Assembly (NCBI GenBank): GCA_028673005.1
Contig: CM054116.1
Location: 133,339,547 to 133,403,546 of the forward strand
Length of the DNA: 64,000 bases
Direction of reading: 5' to 3'
From: Tanypteryx hageni
Taxonomy: Eukaryota > Arthropoda > Insecta > Odonata > Petaluridae
Shown: positions 1 to 12,365 of the stretch, one piece after another
Numbering within the stretch: position 1 is the first letter of the stretch
Layout of the letters: each line of letters begins with the position of its first letter
Notes under the pieces: generated by a model
The model's input: the letters and a program-made list of their open reading frames with translations, nothing else
What the model was told of the DNA's origin: nothing
The model's database searches: none
Translations under genes and position numbers: made by a program

Positions 1-730
1 TACAAAAAATGATAAATAGACTAGTGATAACAGGTAGAAAATACGGTATGGAAATAAATACAGAAAAATGCAAGGTCATTCGAATATCGGGTAAAGAAGA
101 GAATCTGAACATAAATATTGGGGGAAAGTCATTAGAACAAGTTTCAGAATATAAATACCTTGGAAGTATCATAACACGAGAGGCAAAATGTACGGATGAG
201 ATCAAAACTAGAATAGGAAAAGCAAAAGCGGCTTTCAGGAGAAAGAAACAACTACTTACAGGGAATATAAGGGAAGATATCCGCAAGAAGTTGATAAAAT
301 GCTACGTATGGAGTATAGCATTGTATGGGGCAGAAACATGGACGCTAAGGAAAAATGACACCAAATACTTGGAAAGCTTTGAAATGTGGACTTGGAGGAG
401 AATGCTGAAGATAAAATGGACAGATAGGATGAAAAACGATGAAGTGCTACGAAGAATACGAGAGAAGCGAAGGATTATACAGACTATCAGAAAGAGGAAG
501 GCTAACTGGGTTGGGCATTACCTGAGGAGAGAGAGTATGATTAAAGACGTTTTAGAAGGAAAACTAGATGGGAAAAGGGAAAGAGGCAGGAAAAGGCTTC
601 AGCTGATAGACGATTTGAAAGGGAAAGAGAGTTATCAAGATATAAAGAGGACAGCGGAAAATAGGAGTATATGGAGAACCAGGTATAACCAAGAATAATC
701 ACGGACCTGTCTACGGACAGACTACCTATG

Positions 731-732
<2 letters not shown>
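1..732 (+). mobile_element. RTE-like LINE, 3' part (copy 1)
   Basis: An open frame (9-698 from its first Met, open from position 1) encodes the region downstream of the reverse transcriptase active site of a non-LTR retrotransposon. It contains the C-terminal stretch with LYGAETWTLRK and NWVGHYLRRE that follows the RT domain in many arthropod endonuclease-RT elements. A short 3' UTR (699-732) ends in a long TA tract. It is the same insertion as 24796-27233, cut by the window edge. Five substitutions distinguish the two, none creating a stop. Confidence 0.88.

Positions 733-793
<61 letters not shown>
733..793. repeat. (TA)n microsatellite, about 61 bases
   Basis: A pure TA run directly follows the RTE-like LINE 3' end. 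The counterpart in copy 2 (27234-27257) is only about 24 bases, so the tract changed length by about 36 bases after duplication. Confidence 0.95.
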
Positions 794-797
<4 letters not shown>

Positions 798-3717
798 ATG
801 GGGTATTGTGATTATGCCTAAAGAAATATACAATGGTTTACCAGAAGAGCTTTAATAGCCGGCTTTTTTCAGGAAGAAGACTTTATTGGCATATTTATCA
901 TGACGCCAAAAGATTATTCCATATGAAAAATTAGAATGAATCTTTGGATAACATAACAATTTTAAAATTGCAATACTGACAATTTTGAATAATATATGTA
1001 GCATAAATTTTCCAGTTGATAATTTTTACTTTCTCCAATGACAGTGCTTGAATGAAAGTTGGCAACGCTGGTCACCAAGGCCCACGTGTCTCCCCGCCCC
1101 AGCAGCTAACTCATCATTCCGATGGACAGTGAGGCTGCTTTTTTAACAGATTCTTTATTTAAGGAGCTGAATAAGGTAAAATTATATATCAAATATATTA
1201 GAGAACAACATTACAATAATAATGAATTAAACATCTTGGCGACTAAATCAGGATACGAAAAATAAACCCCAGAGGATTTTTATTCGCAGTACAGCTCATT
1301 CGTTAAGTTTAGTTGTGAATGCCTGGGCAAAAATTTAGTACAAAGTAATAGGTTTCTTTTCTGTTGGGAAGGAATTTTATAATTTCTTCACTGCTACTAC
1401 AAAGTCGTGGGAAGTGGTAAAAAGGACAATATAATTCTGAAATGGCATTAAAATGCACCAACAAATAGTTCATTAAATTCATAACCGAACCTTTACGTAG
1501 GTCTGGGACCATCTTCATAATATGGTGTTATTTTTTCATTGCTTACAAATTTCACCAAAGACTCATACGTACACTAAATGAGGAAGTTAAGTAAATCAGC
1601 ACTTGAGCAAAATGATATTTAATGGAACTGTAAAATAATTTTTTTATAATACGCATAGGTTTGCAGTTTAGTCCTTTTTGTTTCATTTAATTGTTTTTTT
1701 TTGGAGAAACTTCATTTCATGGCTACATAATGGTTTTAACTCATACTGTTCTTTTCTTATTCATGCTGGTGATGATTTTGCATGCATGCATGAGTATGTC
1801 AGAGAGTTATGCACTGCATATCTATCCTATAGTAAATCTGCTTCTAACTTATGAGATATCATATAGGAGGACACTATAGTTGGTAGCATGAATGACAGCA
1901 GGTGGCAACTGGTTGCGCAGAAGGCATGGAATGTCACTTGGTTTCCGTCACTCCTTCACTTGGCCATTCAGCATCAGTCTGTTACAGTAGCTTTTGGGGT
2001 GCCGTTTGTACATTTGCGGCATAATTTTCATGTTTATTTACTTGTTTCACCATTGAGATTTAAACAGTGGTGTTCCAAACTGGAGAGCAAAGGAAGTAAA
2101 CACAATGTTTTGCACAAAAAAGCAAGATAAATCATATATAAAGCATATCGGTACTCAGGACCAGCGGAACATGGTAGCAAAACAGGCAACTGCCTGGGGT
2201 TCCAAAGATTGAGAGGCTGCATGAAGAGTCAATGAATTGATTTCACAGCTCTGTATATGTGTGTGTCTATATTCTTTTCTTTAAGTAACGTATACTTATC
2301 AATCATCTTTGATTGATTCATTCTGTAATATTTTTTACGCACATTTGTGTTGTATAAACCTTTATATTCAAAATGATTTCAATTCCTCTTCAATGCTGTG
2401 CACTACCCCAATCTTAAAAGTATAAGAAGAACTAGCGGTCTGAAGATGTTGACGTACCAACTAGCATATGAGCATAAAGTTATGATTTGCTTAATCTCTC
2501 GCTAAAAAATTATCATCTTAATGCCCATTTTTACCACTGTTACTAACCAAAAAGCTTTTTAATGTGGAAAAAAATTGTTTTTAAAAATTATGAAAAAATA
2601 TTTAATAATAAAAACAAGCTTGAATTCATATTATATTTAAGTAATAACGGTGCTTATAGATATCATTGTGTAAATACTAATAAAAGTAATTTTCAACCGT
2701 AACATTTTTAGTCACATTTATATTGGAGTAGGGTGCCAAAAAATTGTTTGCCAATAGTGCCAAACTGTCAGTAGTACAAAAACGAGTTGGAGCATGCAGA
2801 CGATTCAACACGTACAGCTGGTTACAATGTTGCCAGCTGTCAAGAGCGAACAGCAAGCACTTGCGGCATATCATGCATCGTGCATTGCCTTCTGAGCAAA
2901 AGCTTATGCAGGCTCCCGGTTTGGCAGCAATGTAACGTGTATTTCTCTCTCTCTCTCTGTGCAGTAATGTTGACTCACCTGCCTTCATTGTGCTGTAAAC
3001 TATATTAGGGGGATACTAATGTTTAGGCACTTTCAGATGAGCTGGAGACACGACGTTATTATGTGTTTAGGACCTTTTGCATAACAGCCTAGATAAATCG
3101 AAAACCTCATAACTGTCAAATAATGCAGCTGCTATAAAATTACATAGAAGTCTAAACAAATATTTAAGGTATATGTATTTCTGATTGTGCTACAAAATAC
3201 AAGCATCACTCCCTTATCAAATAGATCTTCAGCTGACAGGTCTGTAAATGTGGAAGTGTTGATGCATTGGAGCATTTTTGTTCCGAATCTCCCAGCAGAA
3301 CAGGAAAAATTATTTCTCATCAATTAATAGAAAATATTGCTTGATGAGATAAAAGGATGGAAAAAATCATTTTAATGGGTGCTGACACACTTTCAAAATT
3401 TATTATCTCTTTATCCATTCATTTCAGTGAACTGTTTTCTCAGGATGCCAACAAAAGACCAGATATTAACTTAACTGTAAAAGTGAATGCCATAGCTATT
3501 TACAAGCCCTCATTATTCTACAGTAGAACAGTTTGAATGTGTAACGTTCCTTAATTTCCAGAGCAGATCTCTGATAAATGGATAAAAATGATGCTACCTA
3601 ATAGTCAAGTAGTGGACTTGAAATTTCTTAATTATGAATGAAATGTGTGCGTGTATTTTTGGATAATCAACCTCTTCTTGGATTATTATAGCCATAGCTC
3701 CTTCCACACTGAACACA
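794..3717. other. No recognisable gene; AT-rich, shared by both copies
   Basis: Open frames here are under 105 codons, lie on both strands, overlap each other and show no family motif, so I read the stretch as non-coding. A short GC-richer patch at 1058-1135 begins with the 16-base motif AAGTTGGCAACGCTGG, whose inverse occurs at 22785-22800. The copy 2 counterpart is 27258-30179. Confidence 0.6.
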
Positions 3718-3830
3718 CTCACAGAGAAGGAGGGAATCCCAGTGAGGGCTCCTCAAACCACACAAACAGGAGGTCGGATGACCTTGGAAAAAGTTCTACT
3801 TTCGCAGGATTCAGGCCCGCTGTGTTTTCT
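3718..3830 (-). mobile_element. SINE fragment (copy 1)
   Basis: Read on the minus strand, this resembles the 5' half of the SINEs at 48570 and 48910. It shares the stretch CTCCTCAAACCACACAAACA and, after it, a match to CCTTGGAAAAA..CTAC..GCGCAGGATT with about one change in eight. The tRNA-like head is missing. It is an old, diverged fragment. Confidence 0.65.
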
Positions 3831-3944
3831 TTGGGGAACCATATTTCAAGTACTTTACTACTATTTTTAAAAACGTTTATGTTATTTTGTAATAGCCTTT
3901 TGCCTGTGAATTAATAAATAATAATAAATCTTTTATTGCAGGTT

Positions 3945-5236
3945 CAGAATGTCTCAATTAATTTTATAACAAAAACTTCATTGTTGAGGAGCAACAGCTA
4001 AGATATCATGATGAATTCTGCTAAAATAGAAGGGTTAAGAAGTAATCCATCACTGAAATATTACACATTCAGGATGTACAGGGATGCTTGAGCTCCAGGG
4101 AATCAACTTTTGAGAACCTGCTCTAAATATGATTTCAAAGAATCTCCAAGCAGCCCAAGTGTTAGTGCTGCTGCGATGCTTGAACAAGTTTTGCTTATTT
4201 TACTTATATCTTTGTGTTGAAAACTTAAAATTATGTTTTTGGTAGCATACAGTGCAGTCATTACCTAAGTTCTAGCCACCTGTGGTTCAGAAACATCTAT
4301 TGTGAAACGCCTCCATACTTAAGCTTACCTGGTCAGAGAGGTGGATTATATTTAATGTGACTGAAAGGCAGTGAAATGCCCTCATACTGAAAAATAAATA
4401 AATAAATAAAATATCCAATACCCTGTCTTTTATTCAATTTTACTGTTTCTTGAATGCTGATATTTGCTTTACCTACTTCACATTAAGATTTAAATAGAAT
4501 CAAGGAATTTGTAGCTTTTAACTATAATTAACAATCTGTATACATTATTTATCTTACGAAATTCCGCAAATGATTAAAAACTGGTTATGCAGGAGCATTT
4601 CGTCTTTTTAATATATATATATATATATATAATTGTTTTTAGCATTCAGTGGTTTTTTAATGTTCGGTTTTACAATGCTTTTCAGATCTGAATAATTTGG
4701 ATATTGTAACAGTGTTGCCTTTCCAAATCTTAAAATATCTGTAGAATCGGAAAGATAAATCTGTAGAATTGTCTGTTAAAGGAATATTTATGCTCAAAAT
4801 TCCATTTTATGTATGTAAATTTAGGAAAAACTAAACACAGTTATTTTACTCGCTTATCTAAAGAAATAAATCAGTTTTTTATGTTAATAATTATTTATTA
4901 ATGGAAAAAGAAATACCTCTGTTACGAATATTTCATGCAACTAGGTATGGCAATAAAACTAAATGGCTTAACCCTAAATGAAAAATATGTAGTAAATCGA
5001 TAAAATATTTTTATGATGAAAAAAGGTAAATGAAAAATTTAATTTCCTCTAATCTACTACAACGTGATTTAGGACTAAATTTAACAATTATATTTCTCTC
5101 CTGCCTTGATCGCTCTCTTTAACAGTGTCTTTCTTGCATTAAAATTATAACGATATGCATTCTTTATGAATTGTTTTGTTAATATTAAACCTGCATTAAA
5201 GGTGCATTACTAAGACATAACTAAGAGTAAAGTGTT
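3945..5236. other. 1292-base segment present only in copy 1
   Basis: Copy 2 joins the equivalents of 3944 and 5237 directly (around 30406/30407). GTT is shared at both edges, which fits either a microhomology deletion in copy 2 or an insertion in copy 1 with a 3-base duplication. The segment has no recognisable gene. It contains an (AAAT)n run near 4390-4412 and an (AT)n run near 4610-4631. Confidence 0.85.
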
Positions 5237-5750
5237 TACAATAGTCGCAGGTAGGTGTTCTAGCGATGGCAACAAAAAAATAGTTTTTTAAATATCTCAA
5301 ACAAAACAATATATGGAAAATGTTTCAAACATAGGTTATAGAAAATGAAATTTTCTACAACTTTTATTCCAATACATTTTTACATTCATCAAATATTAAA
5401 GCAAATATTTCAAAAAAAAATCTGATGTGGCCACCACATTACTTTCTCCATGAATAATATTTCTGAAAATTCCAAACAAGTTAAATGATAATGAATTTTT
5501 TAAGGAACTGCAAGAAATTTTAAAGGCTTTACAAAGAACACAAATAGATTGATACCATATCCTTCTGATACTGGATATAGCCAGGAATCACCAACAATTA
5601 AGAAAATTAAAAGGAGCGTTATTAAGACGTAACTAGCATCAATTGTTAACTATAGTCGCCGGTAGGTGACGTGGTTGTGGCAGCTAAAAAATGTGGTTTT
5701 TAAAAATGATTCGAACAAATGTTGTAGAATATTCAATTTCCTGCAACATT
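5207..5750. repeat. Diverged tandem duplication, period about 410
   Basis: The block starting near 5210 (TAAGACATAACTA ... AATAGTCGCAGGTAGGTG ... GATGGCAACAAAAAAATAG) recurs near 5622 (TAAGACGTAACTA ... TATAGTCGCCGGTAGGTG ... TGTGGCAGCTAAAAAATG). Both are followed by runs containing CTACAAC or CTGCAAC. The two differ at roughly a quarter of positions, so this is much older than the segmental duplication. Confidence 0.65.
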
Positions 5751-5929
5751 TATAGACCCACACATATACCTATAGATATAAAATTTACAAAAATATGACA
5801 GTTTATATTTATCAAAGCTTTCACTTTGTTAAATACCTAATACAACTAAGCATTTAATTTTGAATTCACATACACATAACATTTAAAAGATGAAAGTAAT
5901 CAATTAAAATCATTTTTGGCATTTATAAT

Positions 5930-6980
5930 CAGCGGCGAAATTCTGCCTAGGCAAACTGGGCAGCTGCCTAGGGCCCCAACCTCGGCGGGGGCCCCGACCA
6001 AGGGCCAAAATGGTACACATTGAGGACACAGGACAGGGAAAATAATATGTCAATTTTTCCAAACGAAATAGAAAATAATTGGCCATAGTAAATTTTTTGA
6101 CAAGTCAAGTGGCAACACTATGTTTGTGTTCTTTTTTTGTTTTGCATCGCACCTGACTTCATTCTATAACTTGTCACTACTTGTCAGTTCGTGTTGAAAG
6201 TGTGTGCTAGAAAGTTGTATCAATTTCAATTTTGCGGCTCAAAGGTTTTATCTCCCACGCGAATATGCTGAGGTTAGTTAAGGTTACGATACAAGTAATG
6301 TTGGAAATGGAAGCTAAAGAATGTGATATAATTTTCTAGTGTATAGTGTCTTAAGATTTTATAGAATAATCCCGTAAGATAGAACATTCCGGAAATGATT
6401 AGTGAATGGAAGTACAGGAACATTCTCGAAGGTTCTAGATATTTCGATATTGTATGAGGGAAAAGGGTTATCATCACTGGTGCTATACAAGTACATCCTG
6501 GAAAAAGGCTTTTTGGACATTTATCCAAACGTGGGAATAGCGCCCCGGATGCAGTTGTGTACACCAGGGAAAAACTGTTCGGCAGAACGGTCGTTTTCAG
6601 CGCTAAAGACAGTAATGAATTATTTAAGATCTACCACAGAAGAGAACAGGCTTAATTTACTCTCTGTGCTGTACATAGAGTCAGAAATAACGCAGTCTGT
6701 GGACTACAGTGAGGTCATCCGTTCCTTTGCAGAGAAGAAAGTTCATCGCGTGGCAATGTAATCTTGTAATTATATGAAAATGTAAAAATTATAATTTGTA
6801 AAAAAGTATAGTTGGTACTTGTCTATTTCATTTCTAACTCTGCTTGTCTATTTTCTAAAGTCAAAGTACATTAATATAAATAAAAAATAAAAGTAAAGTT
6901 TGTTTTTTGCTAAATTACCAAAAAGGGGGACCCGACTCTGTTAACTGCCTAGGGAACCTGGGTCTCTATGTCCAGGCCTG
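5930..6980 (+). mobile_element. hAT element, internally deleted (copy 1)
   Basis: The element begins CAGCGGCG and ends CCAGGCCTG, with GC-rich sub-terminal blocks containing CTGCCTAGG on both sides. Flanks are TTTATAAT on the left and CTTATAAT on the right, an 8-base target duplication with one mismatch, as expected of hAT. Only about 1.05 kb remains, including a frame encoding a C-terminal dimerisation-type segment (6402-6761). Most of the transposase is absent. Confidence 0.8.
6402..6761 (+). pseudogene. hAT transposase C-terminal fragment (copy 1)
   Basis: The 119-codon frame ends in a stretch matching the hAT C-terminal dimerisation region. SAERSFSALKTVMNYLRST, followed by ENRLNLLSVLYIES, resembles the conserved SAERSFS..K..K.YLRSTM...RL..L..L.IE pattern of ZMYM/hAT-type proteins. 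The DDE catalytic part, BED zinc finger and most of the protein are missing, so it is not a functional transposase. In copy 2 (34966-35325) it differs by Leu to Ser in this stretch and Met to Ile at the end. Confidence 0.75.
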
Positions 6981-7299
6981 CTTATAATATACCTAATCAT
7001 GCTTATATTTCAAAGTCAAACATAAACCTTAATTATCCTTTTATATTCTTGGAGAGATCTGAACAAATCAATTGTAGCCTAGCCTCCCCATACTTGTAAT
7101 AGGTGATTTAAAAGTGTAATTATTTGTGTAATAACCTAGATGACATGGAACAAAAGAGCTTATTGAGTGAGCAGGGATTCTTAAATTTATAAGCGACAAT
7201 AAATTAGGGCAATCAAACATATTATTAATTATTTTGTATAAAAATTTAGGTCTGTGTGGTTAAATTGAGATGAGCTAGTATATCATTATAGTAAATATT

Positions 7300-7526
7300 G
7301 ACCAGTGAAATTTCCATTTTAAATGGCAATCGATCTCAGAAATTTCTGCTGGACTCGTTCCACCATGTGGGAGTCTATTTCATAATATGGGCTCCAAATG
7401 ACTGAACAATACTTTAGCAGTCTGCGGACAAGAGAAGTATACACAGCAGTGACAGCAAATAAATTAGTAAAATCAGTTGTATTCCTGCATATAAATCCAA
7501 GAGATTCCATTGCTGCATTTGAAATA
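7300..7526 (-). pseudogene. Jockey-type LINE ORF2, 3' fragment (copy 1)
   Basis: The minus-strand frame 7319-7510 reads AVYTSLVRRLLKYCSVIWSP and then ERVQQKFLR, which is the conserved stretch downstream of the RT domain in Jockey/BS-type LINEs. It stops at 7527, where the Tigger element begins. The same LINE resumes at about 9631, but its RT core is missing between the two parts. Confidence 0.75.
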
Positions 7527-9630
7527 CAGTAGAAGCCCTCATAACTGACCTTCGCTTAACCGAATCGCCGGATTAACACATTTTATGCCCCTAGGTCTGA
7601 AAACTGAAATCCACAGTTGAGTGTGACATTTTACATAAAAACGACTAGTTAAAAACAGTTTAAACCATTCCTTTCATTACGCATCAATCTCACGAGTTGT
7701 CCATTGTGCTAAAACGATTCTTATTACATAGTAATCCAATCTAGTATGCATCTTCTGTCAGTTGTCCACAGAGTCTGCTGTGGTCTGCTGTCAGTTGTCC
7801 CACATACTAGTTCATTGTTATTTTAGCTATGATATTTAATCAATACTAAATTATATATATATATTCATATTTATTTATAGTATATGAGTGAGATAAGAAA
7901 GAGAGTGGTTGTTTCCATGAAAACTAAGCTTGATGCTCTGGAAAGAATTGATAGGGGTGAGTCAGTAAGACAAATTTCTGTGGAGTATGGTGTTGGAGAG
8001 ACAACTGCAAAAGACTGGAAAAAATCGCATGAATCTAGAAGGATTTTGCAGTCAGATTGCATCATAACTGTCTTCCCATTCAGCATTAAGGAAACCAAAA
8101 TTGGAAATTTTAGTAGATGCATTATGGCTTTGGTTTATGCAAGAAAGACATCATGGAATTTCAATCAGTGGACCCATACCCAAGGAAAATTACCTAACCC
8201 TAAATAAAAAAATTGGTGGTGCGCAGAAATTTACTGCAAGTAATGGATGGCTTGGACGTTGGAAAAAAACGTCATGGTATCCATGTATTAATCATCACTG
8301 GAGAGAAGTTATCGTCTGATCAGCATGCTGCTCAAAAATTTTTGCAGGATTTAAGAGAGCTTATCGACAGAGATAAATTTGTTGGAGGACAACTCTACAA
8401 TATAGACGAAACAGGTCTAAATTACAAGATGTTACTAACAAAAACAAATGCAAAAAAGGATGAGCCTGCAGCATCAGGATACAAAAAATCCAAAGAAAGA
8501 CTCATGTAGCTGCCTGCAGCAATGCAGCTGGAACTCACAAATTGCCGCATTTATTGTTGGTAAATCAAAAAATCCCAGAGCTTTTAAAAGTATAAATCGT
8601 TTGTCTTTAACAGATTACTACCGATCACAAAAATCAGGCTGAATTGATTCTGCATTATTCAGAGAATGGTTTTTCATGAGTTTGTATCTTCTGAAAAAAA
8701 CACTTGAAAAAACTGAACTTACCTGGAAAGGCCATTGTCATTCTGGATAATGCTCCATCACATCCCAATTGCAAGGAACTTAAAGATAGGGACATAACGG
8801 TCATATTTCTACCAGCGGATGTAACATCCTTAATTCAGCCTATGGATCAAGGGGTTTTAGAAACCTTAAAAAGAAGACACAGGCGAAAATTTTTGAGTTC
8901 AGTTTTGAAAGAAATAGAAGATAAAAATACAGATCATCAAAAATGTTGATGTCTTTTGATGATAAAAATTCTGAACTGGAAGAAGGAAATGAATTAAGAC
9001 TATTAATGGTTGCAAGGCAAATTGAAGTTTCTGAAGATTTACAGCAAGAAGACATAAAGCAATGGATCCAAGGTGACTATTTGTTGGAGAAAGAAATTTT
9101 GGAGGATGCAGAAATCATACAGGCCGTGATGGAAACAGAAGGATCAAAGTTTGAAGAGGAAGGAGAATTAAATACAGAGCCAAAAACACCTCATGCAGCA
9201 GCCAAAGATGCCCTAGATGTAGTTTTGCATTACATTGAACTAGAGTCTGATTCAACTGTTAACGAAGTGATGCTTATAAAAAAATGGAGGGACTATGCAG
9301 TTAAACAGCATGTTACTTCATCTAAACAACTGAAAATTTTTTATTTTTCTTAAAATACAGACTGTGTATATGTACTTTTCTATTGGAAAATTTTTGATTT
9401 TTAAAATAAATGACTTACTTATAACATAACATTTGTATCTGTATTGTCTTAATATATTTCATGTATGTTAAAATAAATGCGTCCTTCCTCCACATTTGCA
9501 AGGTAACTGAAAACGCCCTGCCCTCCGAGTTTACATAATTCCTACATGGGTGCAGCACTAAACAGACAATGGAAAGTTACACAGCCACTTTACCCGACAT
9601 GGCCACTTTACCATGCCTTTCCCTAATTAC
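7527..9630 (+). mobile_element. Tigger/pogo-type DNA transposon, decayed (copy 1)
   Basis: The left end reads CAGTAGAAGCCCTCATAACT, a Tigger-type terminus, and is preceded by TA. The transposase is broken over several frames. First comes an N-terminal CENP-B-type helix-turn-helix (7884-8040: RKRVVVSMKTKLDALERID, then ISVEYGVGETTAKDWKK). Then comes the first DDE Asp in NIDETGLNYKML (about 8399-8434). The frame 8704-8949 carries the second Asp in VILDNAPSHPN and the third in QPMDQGVLETLKRR. An acidic tail lies in 8943-9353. I cannot find the matching right terminus, so the right boundary (where LINE sequence resumes) is approximate. Confidence 0.85.
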
Positions 9631-10650
9631 TATTGGTCTTTACAAATGATTTAGTATCTGCTTCATGGACAGGAATCATGAAATTATCCTTCCAAACATC
9701 TGGAAATGGCCATTCTTAAGTGACTTATTAAAAAATATAGTAAGAGTATAAGTTAAATAGTTAGAGCAGTGCTTCAGCAAGAGAGGAGGCCCAGCGCTCG
9801 TATTTACATCAAGCATACTAAAGGCATTAAGAACACTTATTTGAAGAACACCACAAGAGTGTAGATCAACTGTACGAGAATACCGGTATTGTGGTATTAT
9901 GTTACTCGGAGTAGGATATACACTGGAATGATGTTCATCAAAGAGATTAGCAGATTCCTGAAATGAACATAATTCCACAATCTACTTATATTTAGATGGA
10001 AAGTAATCTTGAACAGAACTAATATAAGAGAGATAACAGACTTTTGACAATGACTTTCATTTAGCATGAAGAGATGCAAAAGAATTGCAATCTACACCAG
10101 ATCTATTTATTTTAAGCTTCTTTTGAGTTATTTTCTTGTCATATATTAATGAAATTATTTCTTTACTAAACCAGTTGGGAAAGTGGGATGATCCACTCTT
10201 GTGTAAAATTTCAGGAACATACAGATTATTGGTGTTATTTACAATATCATAAAAATAACAAACAGCATCATCTAATTGTAATTCAGTCAATATAAACCAA
10301 TCTATAGAGATAAAGTAATCTATCATTGCAGAATAGTTTCCTTTCCTAAAGTTGAAAGTTTCAAAATTAATATCTACATGTGGGGATACACCTACATGAA
10401 GTTCACACATAAGGGGAGGATGACAGGCATTACAAGGCAAAAGTCACATCAACATCATACACACTGTTCAATGAGCACTTTGTAATATCTGTTAAACACA
10501 AATCCAGAATCTCGCCATATTGTTTGGTAACTAAGTTTTTTGTACAAAATTCGGATATTGGCAGTGAGGTAAACTTCAGGAAAGAAGGTTAACCAATTAA
10601 TATAAGGCAAATTGAATCGGCAAACATAAGTGAATGGGCGTCTGAACACA
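9631..10650 (-). pseudogene. Jockey-type LINE ORF2, 5' and middle fragment (copy 1)
   Basis: Three minus-strand frames follow each other. 10455-10649 has an endonuclease-like FNLPYINW. 10057-10440 has the linker region (YFISIDWFILTE, PNWFSKEIISLI). 9676-9978 has the start of the RT domain (ISVLNAFSMLDVNTSAGPPL, then LTIFFNKSLKNGHFQ). Frameshifts separate them and the RT catalytic motifs are absent. Together with 7300-7526 it is one old LINE interrupted by the Tigger element and partly deleted. Confidence 0.75.
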
Positions 10651-12220
10651 AATATGCAAGACGCATTATTCTACACGACATTTTTGGTATATGCTTTGGT
10701 CAGATTTGGGAGGAATGTAAACACATCATTAATTAGTTTAAGAGACAGACAGACACACAGACAAACGACTTTATTAGGGCGAAATTGAGACTATGCTGTC
10801 CCTTCTTACATTTAACCCTTTTGTCATATAAGTAATTAAAATATTTACAAAATAAGCGAAATTAATTACATACAGATTTCAACAAAATACATATTAATTA
10901 CGAGTTAATATATTTGTTAGTAGATAACAGAGCATTACCAAAGAATGCTAGTTTTGTGGGTCATAAAAATCTGTGTATCAGTTATGTTTTAACACAGAAG
11001 AAAATCCCACTGCGGAACACACCGCTGAAATACGCATGTCCTTTAATTTAGTCCGCAAACCGCGGACATTCTGGTAGTATGCGGTAATGTTAGTTACGAA
11101 TTTTTTAAATGTTTGTCTATCACTATTTTGGGAACAAAGGAGTAATCTCCGCTCCTCATAACATTTTTATGATGATAACAGTTTATTGATTTTAGTAGGA
11201 TTGTCGATGTAATTATTTAATTTTGAGGCATGATCTATTCCAGCCGATATTTTAAGCATGTAAACAATTTAAAAAATCGTTTCACTGTATATATGAAAAT
11301 AGTTTTTAACTTGAACGAGAATTTCTAAATTTACTAAAAGTTCCTTTAAAAATGAAACCAAAAGGAATTTATGATTTTATAAATAAATTTAAAGTTATTT
11401 TGATTTATACAATATCAACAAAATAAACATTAAAGAAAGACTCTAGAGTAAAAAATTCTAGATATCGTACAAGGAGACGCTACGGACTGTAACTCATAGA
11501 TTCGGTTCATCTTCTACCAGTGGAGAGTGTTGTTCAATATCTATAAGAATACCTTTTCGGAATTTCGAGCCAATGGCTTTAAGTTTAAGAGGAATAATTA
11601 ATTGAAAAGTGCAAAAAATGGACGGATTTTCTGAAATGCTTGTAACATCGCTATCCCCGGAGTCTCTGTGCTAGAGATAATGCTTAACATAAGTCTCGCG
11701 TCCCGTTCTTTTGGCATTCGAGACTCCCGCTTGCCGAATTTTTTTCTCCTGCAAAATGTCCTCTTTCCTACAGGTTTTTACATCCCAATCTTCAGAAAGT
11801 AATTGTACACGGCTAATTTTTTTACGCGAGGGAATTACTTTTAATTAATTAATAATTATCGCTTAATTATATCTGGTAATTAAGATTAAGCATATTATTT
11901 TTGTAAGCCATTAGCAGCATTGTCATTTAAAAACAATAAAAAAATTGTCGGAGTAATTTCAACTTAAAAAGAATAATATTACCTTTATGAATCACTGCGT
12001 CACTCATTAAGGAAACTCCTCCCGTAGTGGAGTGTGTTTAACAATAAGGCAATAACACATCAAACAGTCACTTGATTTAAACTCTCATACGAGACCGTTT
12101 CATTGTGTCAAATACTGGAAAAATCTTCGGTACTTGTCCTGTGAGATAATTCCGTTCCTTCCTTCATAATTCGCACATCATACAGAGGAACCGAAAAGCT
12201 GTCACACATTCGGTGGAAAC
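10651..12220. other. No recognisable gene
   Basis: AT-rich sequence with no supported coding region. It includes an imperfect GACA/CACA repeat near 10740-10771. Short frames on both strands show no family motif. The copy 2 counterpart is about 39124-40694. Confidence 0.6.
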
Positions 12221-12365
12221 CTTTTTCTACTTGGGCCGAGCTCCCAAGGATAGTTTTCGTTGCGAAAATTGAAGTCCCGGGTTTGATTCCGGGGACTATC
12301 CTTCCAATTTGATTTACATGGGAAATCTGAAACCCACCGAGCAGGGCAATTTTCTCTTGCACATT
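12221..12365 (+). repeat. tRNA-like folded repeat (copy 1, site A)
   Basis: GGATAGT (12248-12254) pairs with ACTATCC (12295-12301) like an acceptor stem. Between them lie a hairpin TTTCG-TTG-CGAAA and a T-arm-like CCCGG-GTTTGATT-CCGGG that carries a box-B-like GGTTTGATTCC. A D-arm is not evident. About 120 bases of this block recur on the opposite strand at 19143-19280, about 75% alike by eye, including the downstream TTTACATGGGAAAT. I read it as an old tRNA-derived repeat and not a working tRNA. The overlapping 112-codon minus-strand frame (12108-12446) is probably a by-product. Confidence 0.5.

Noticed and set aside
12248..12301. A functional tRNA gene
   Set aside because: There is no D-arm, spacing is too short, and no standard anticodon loop is present. 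It is better read as a tRNA-derived repeat.
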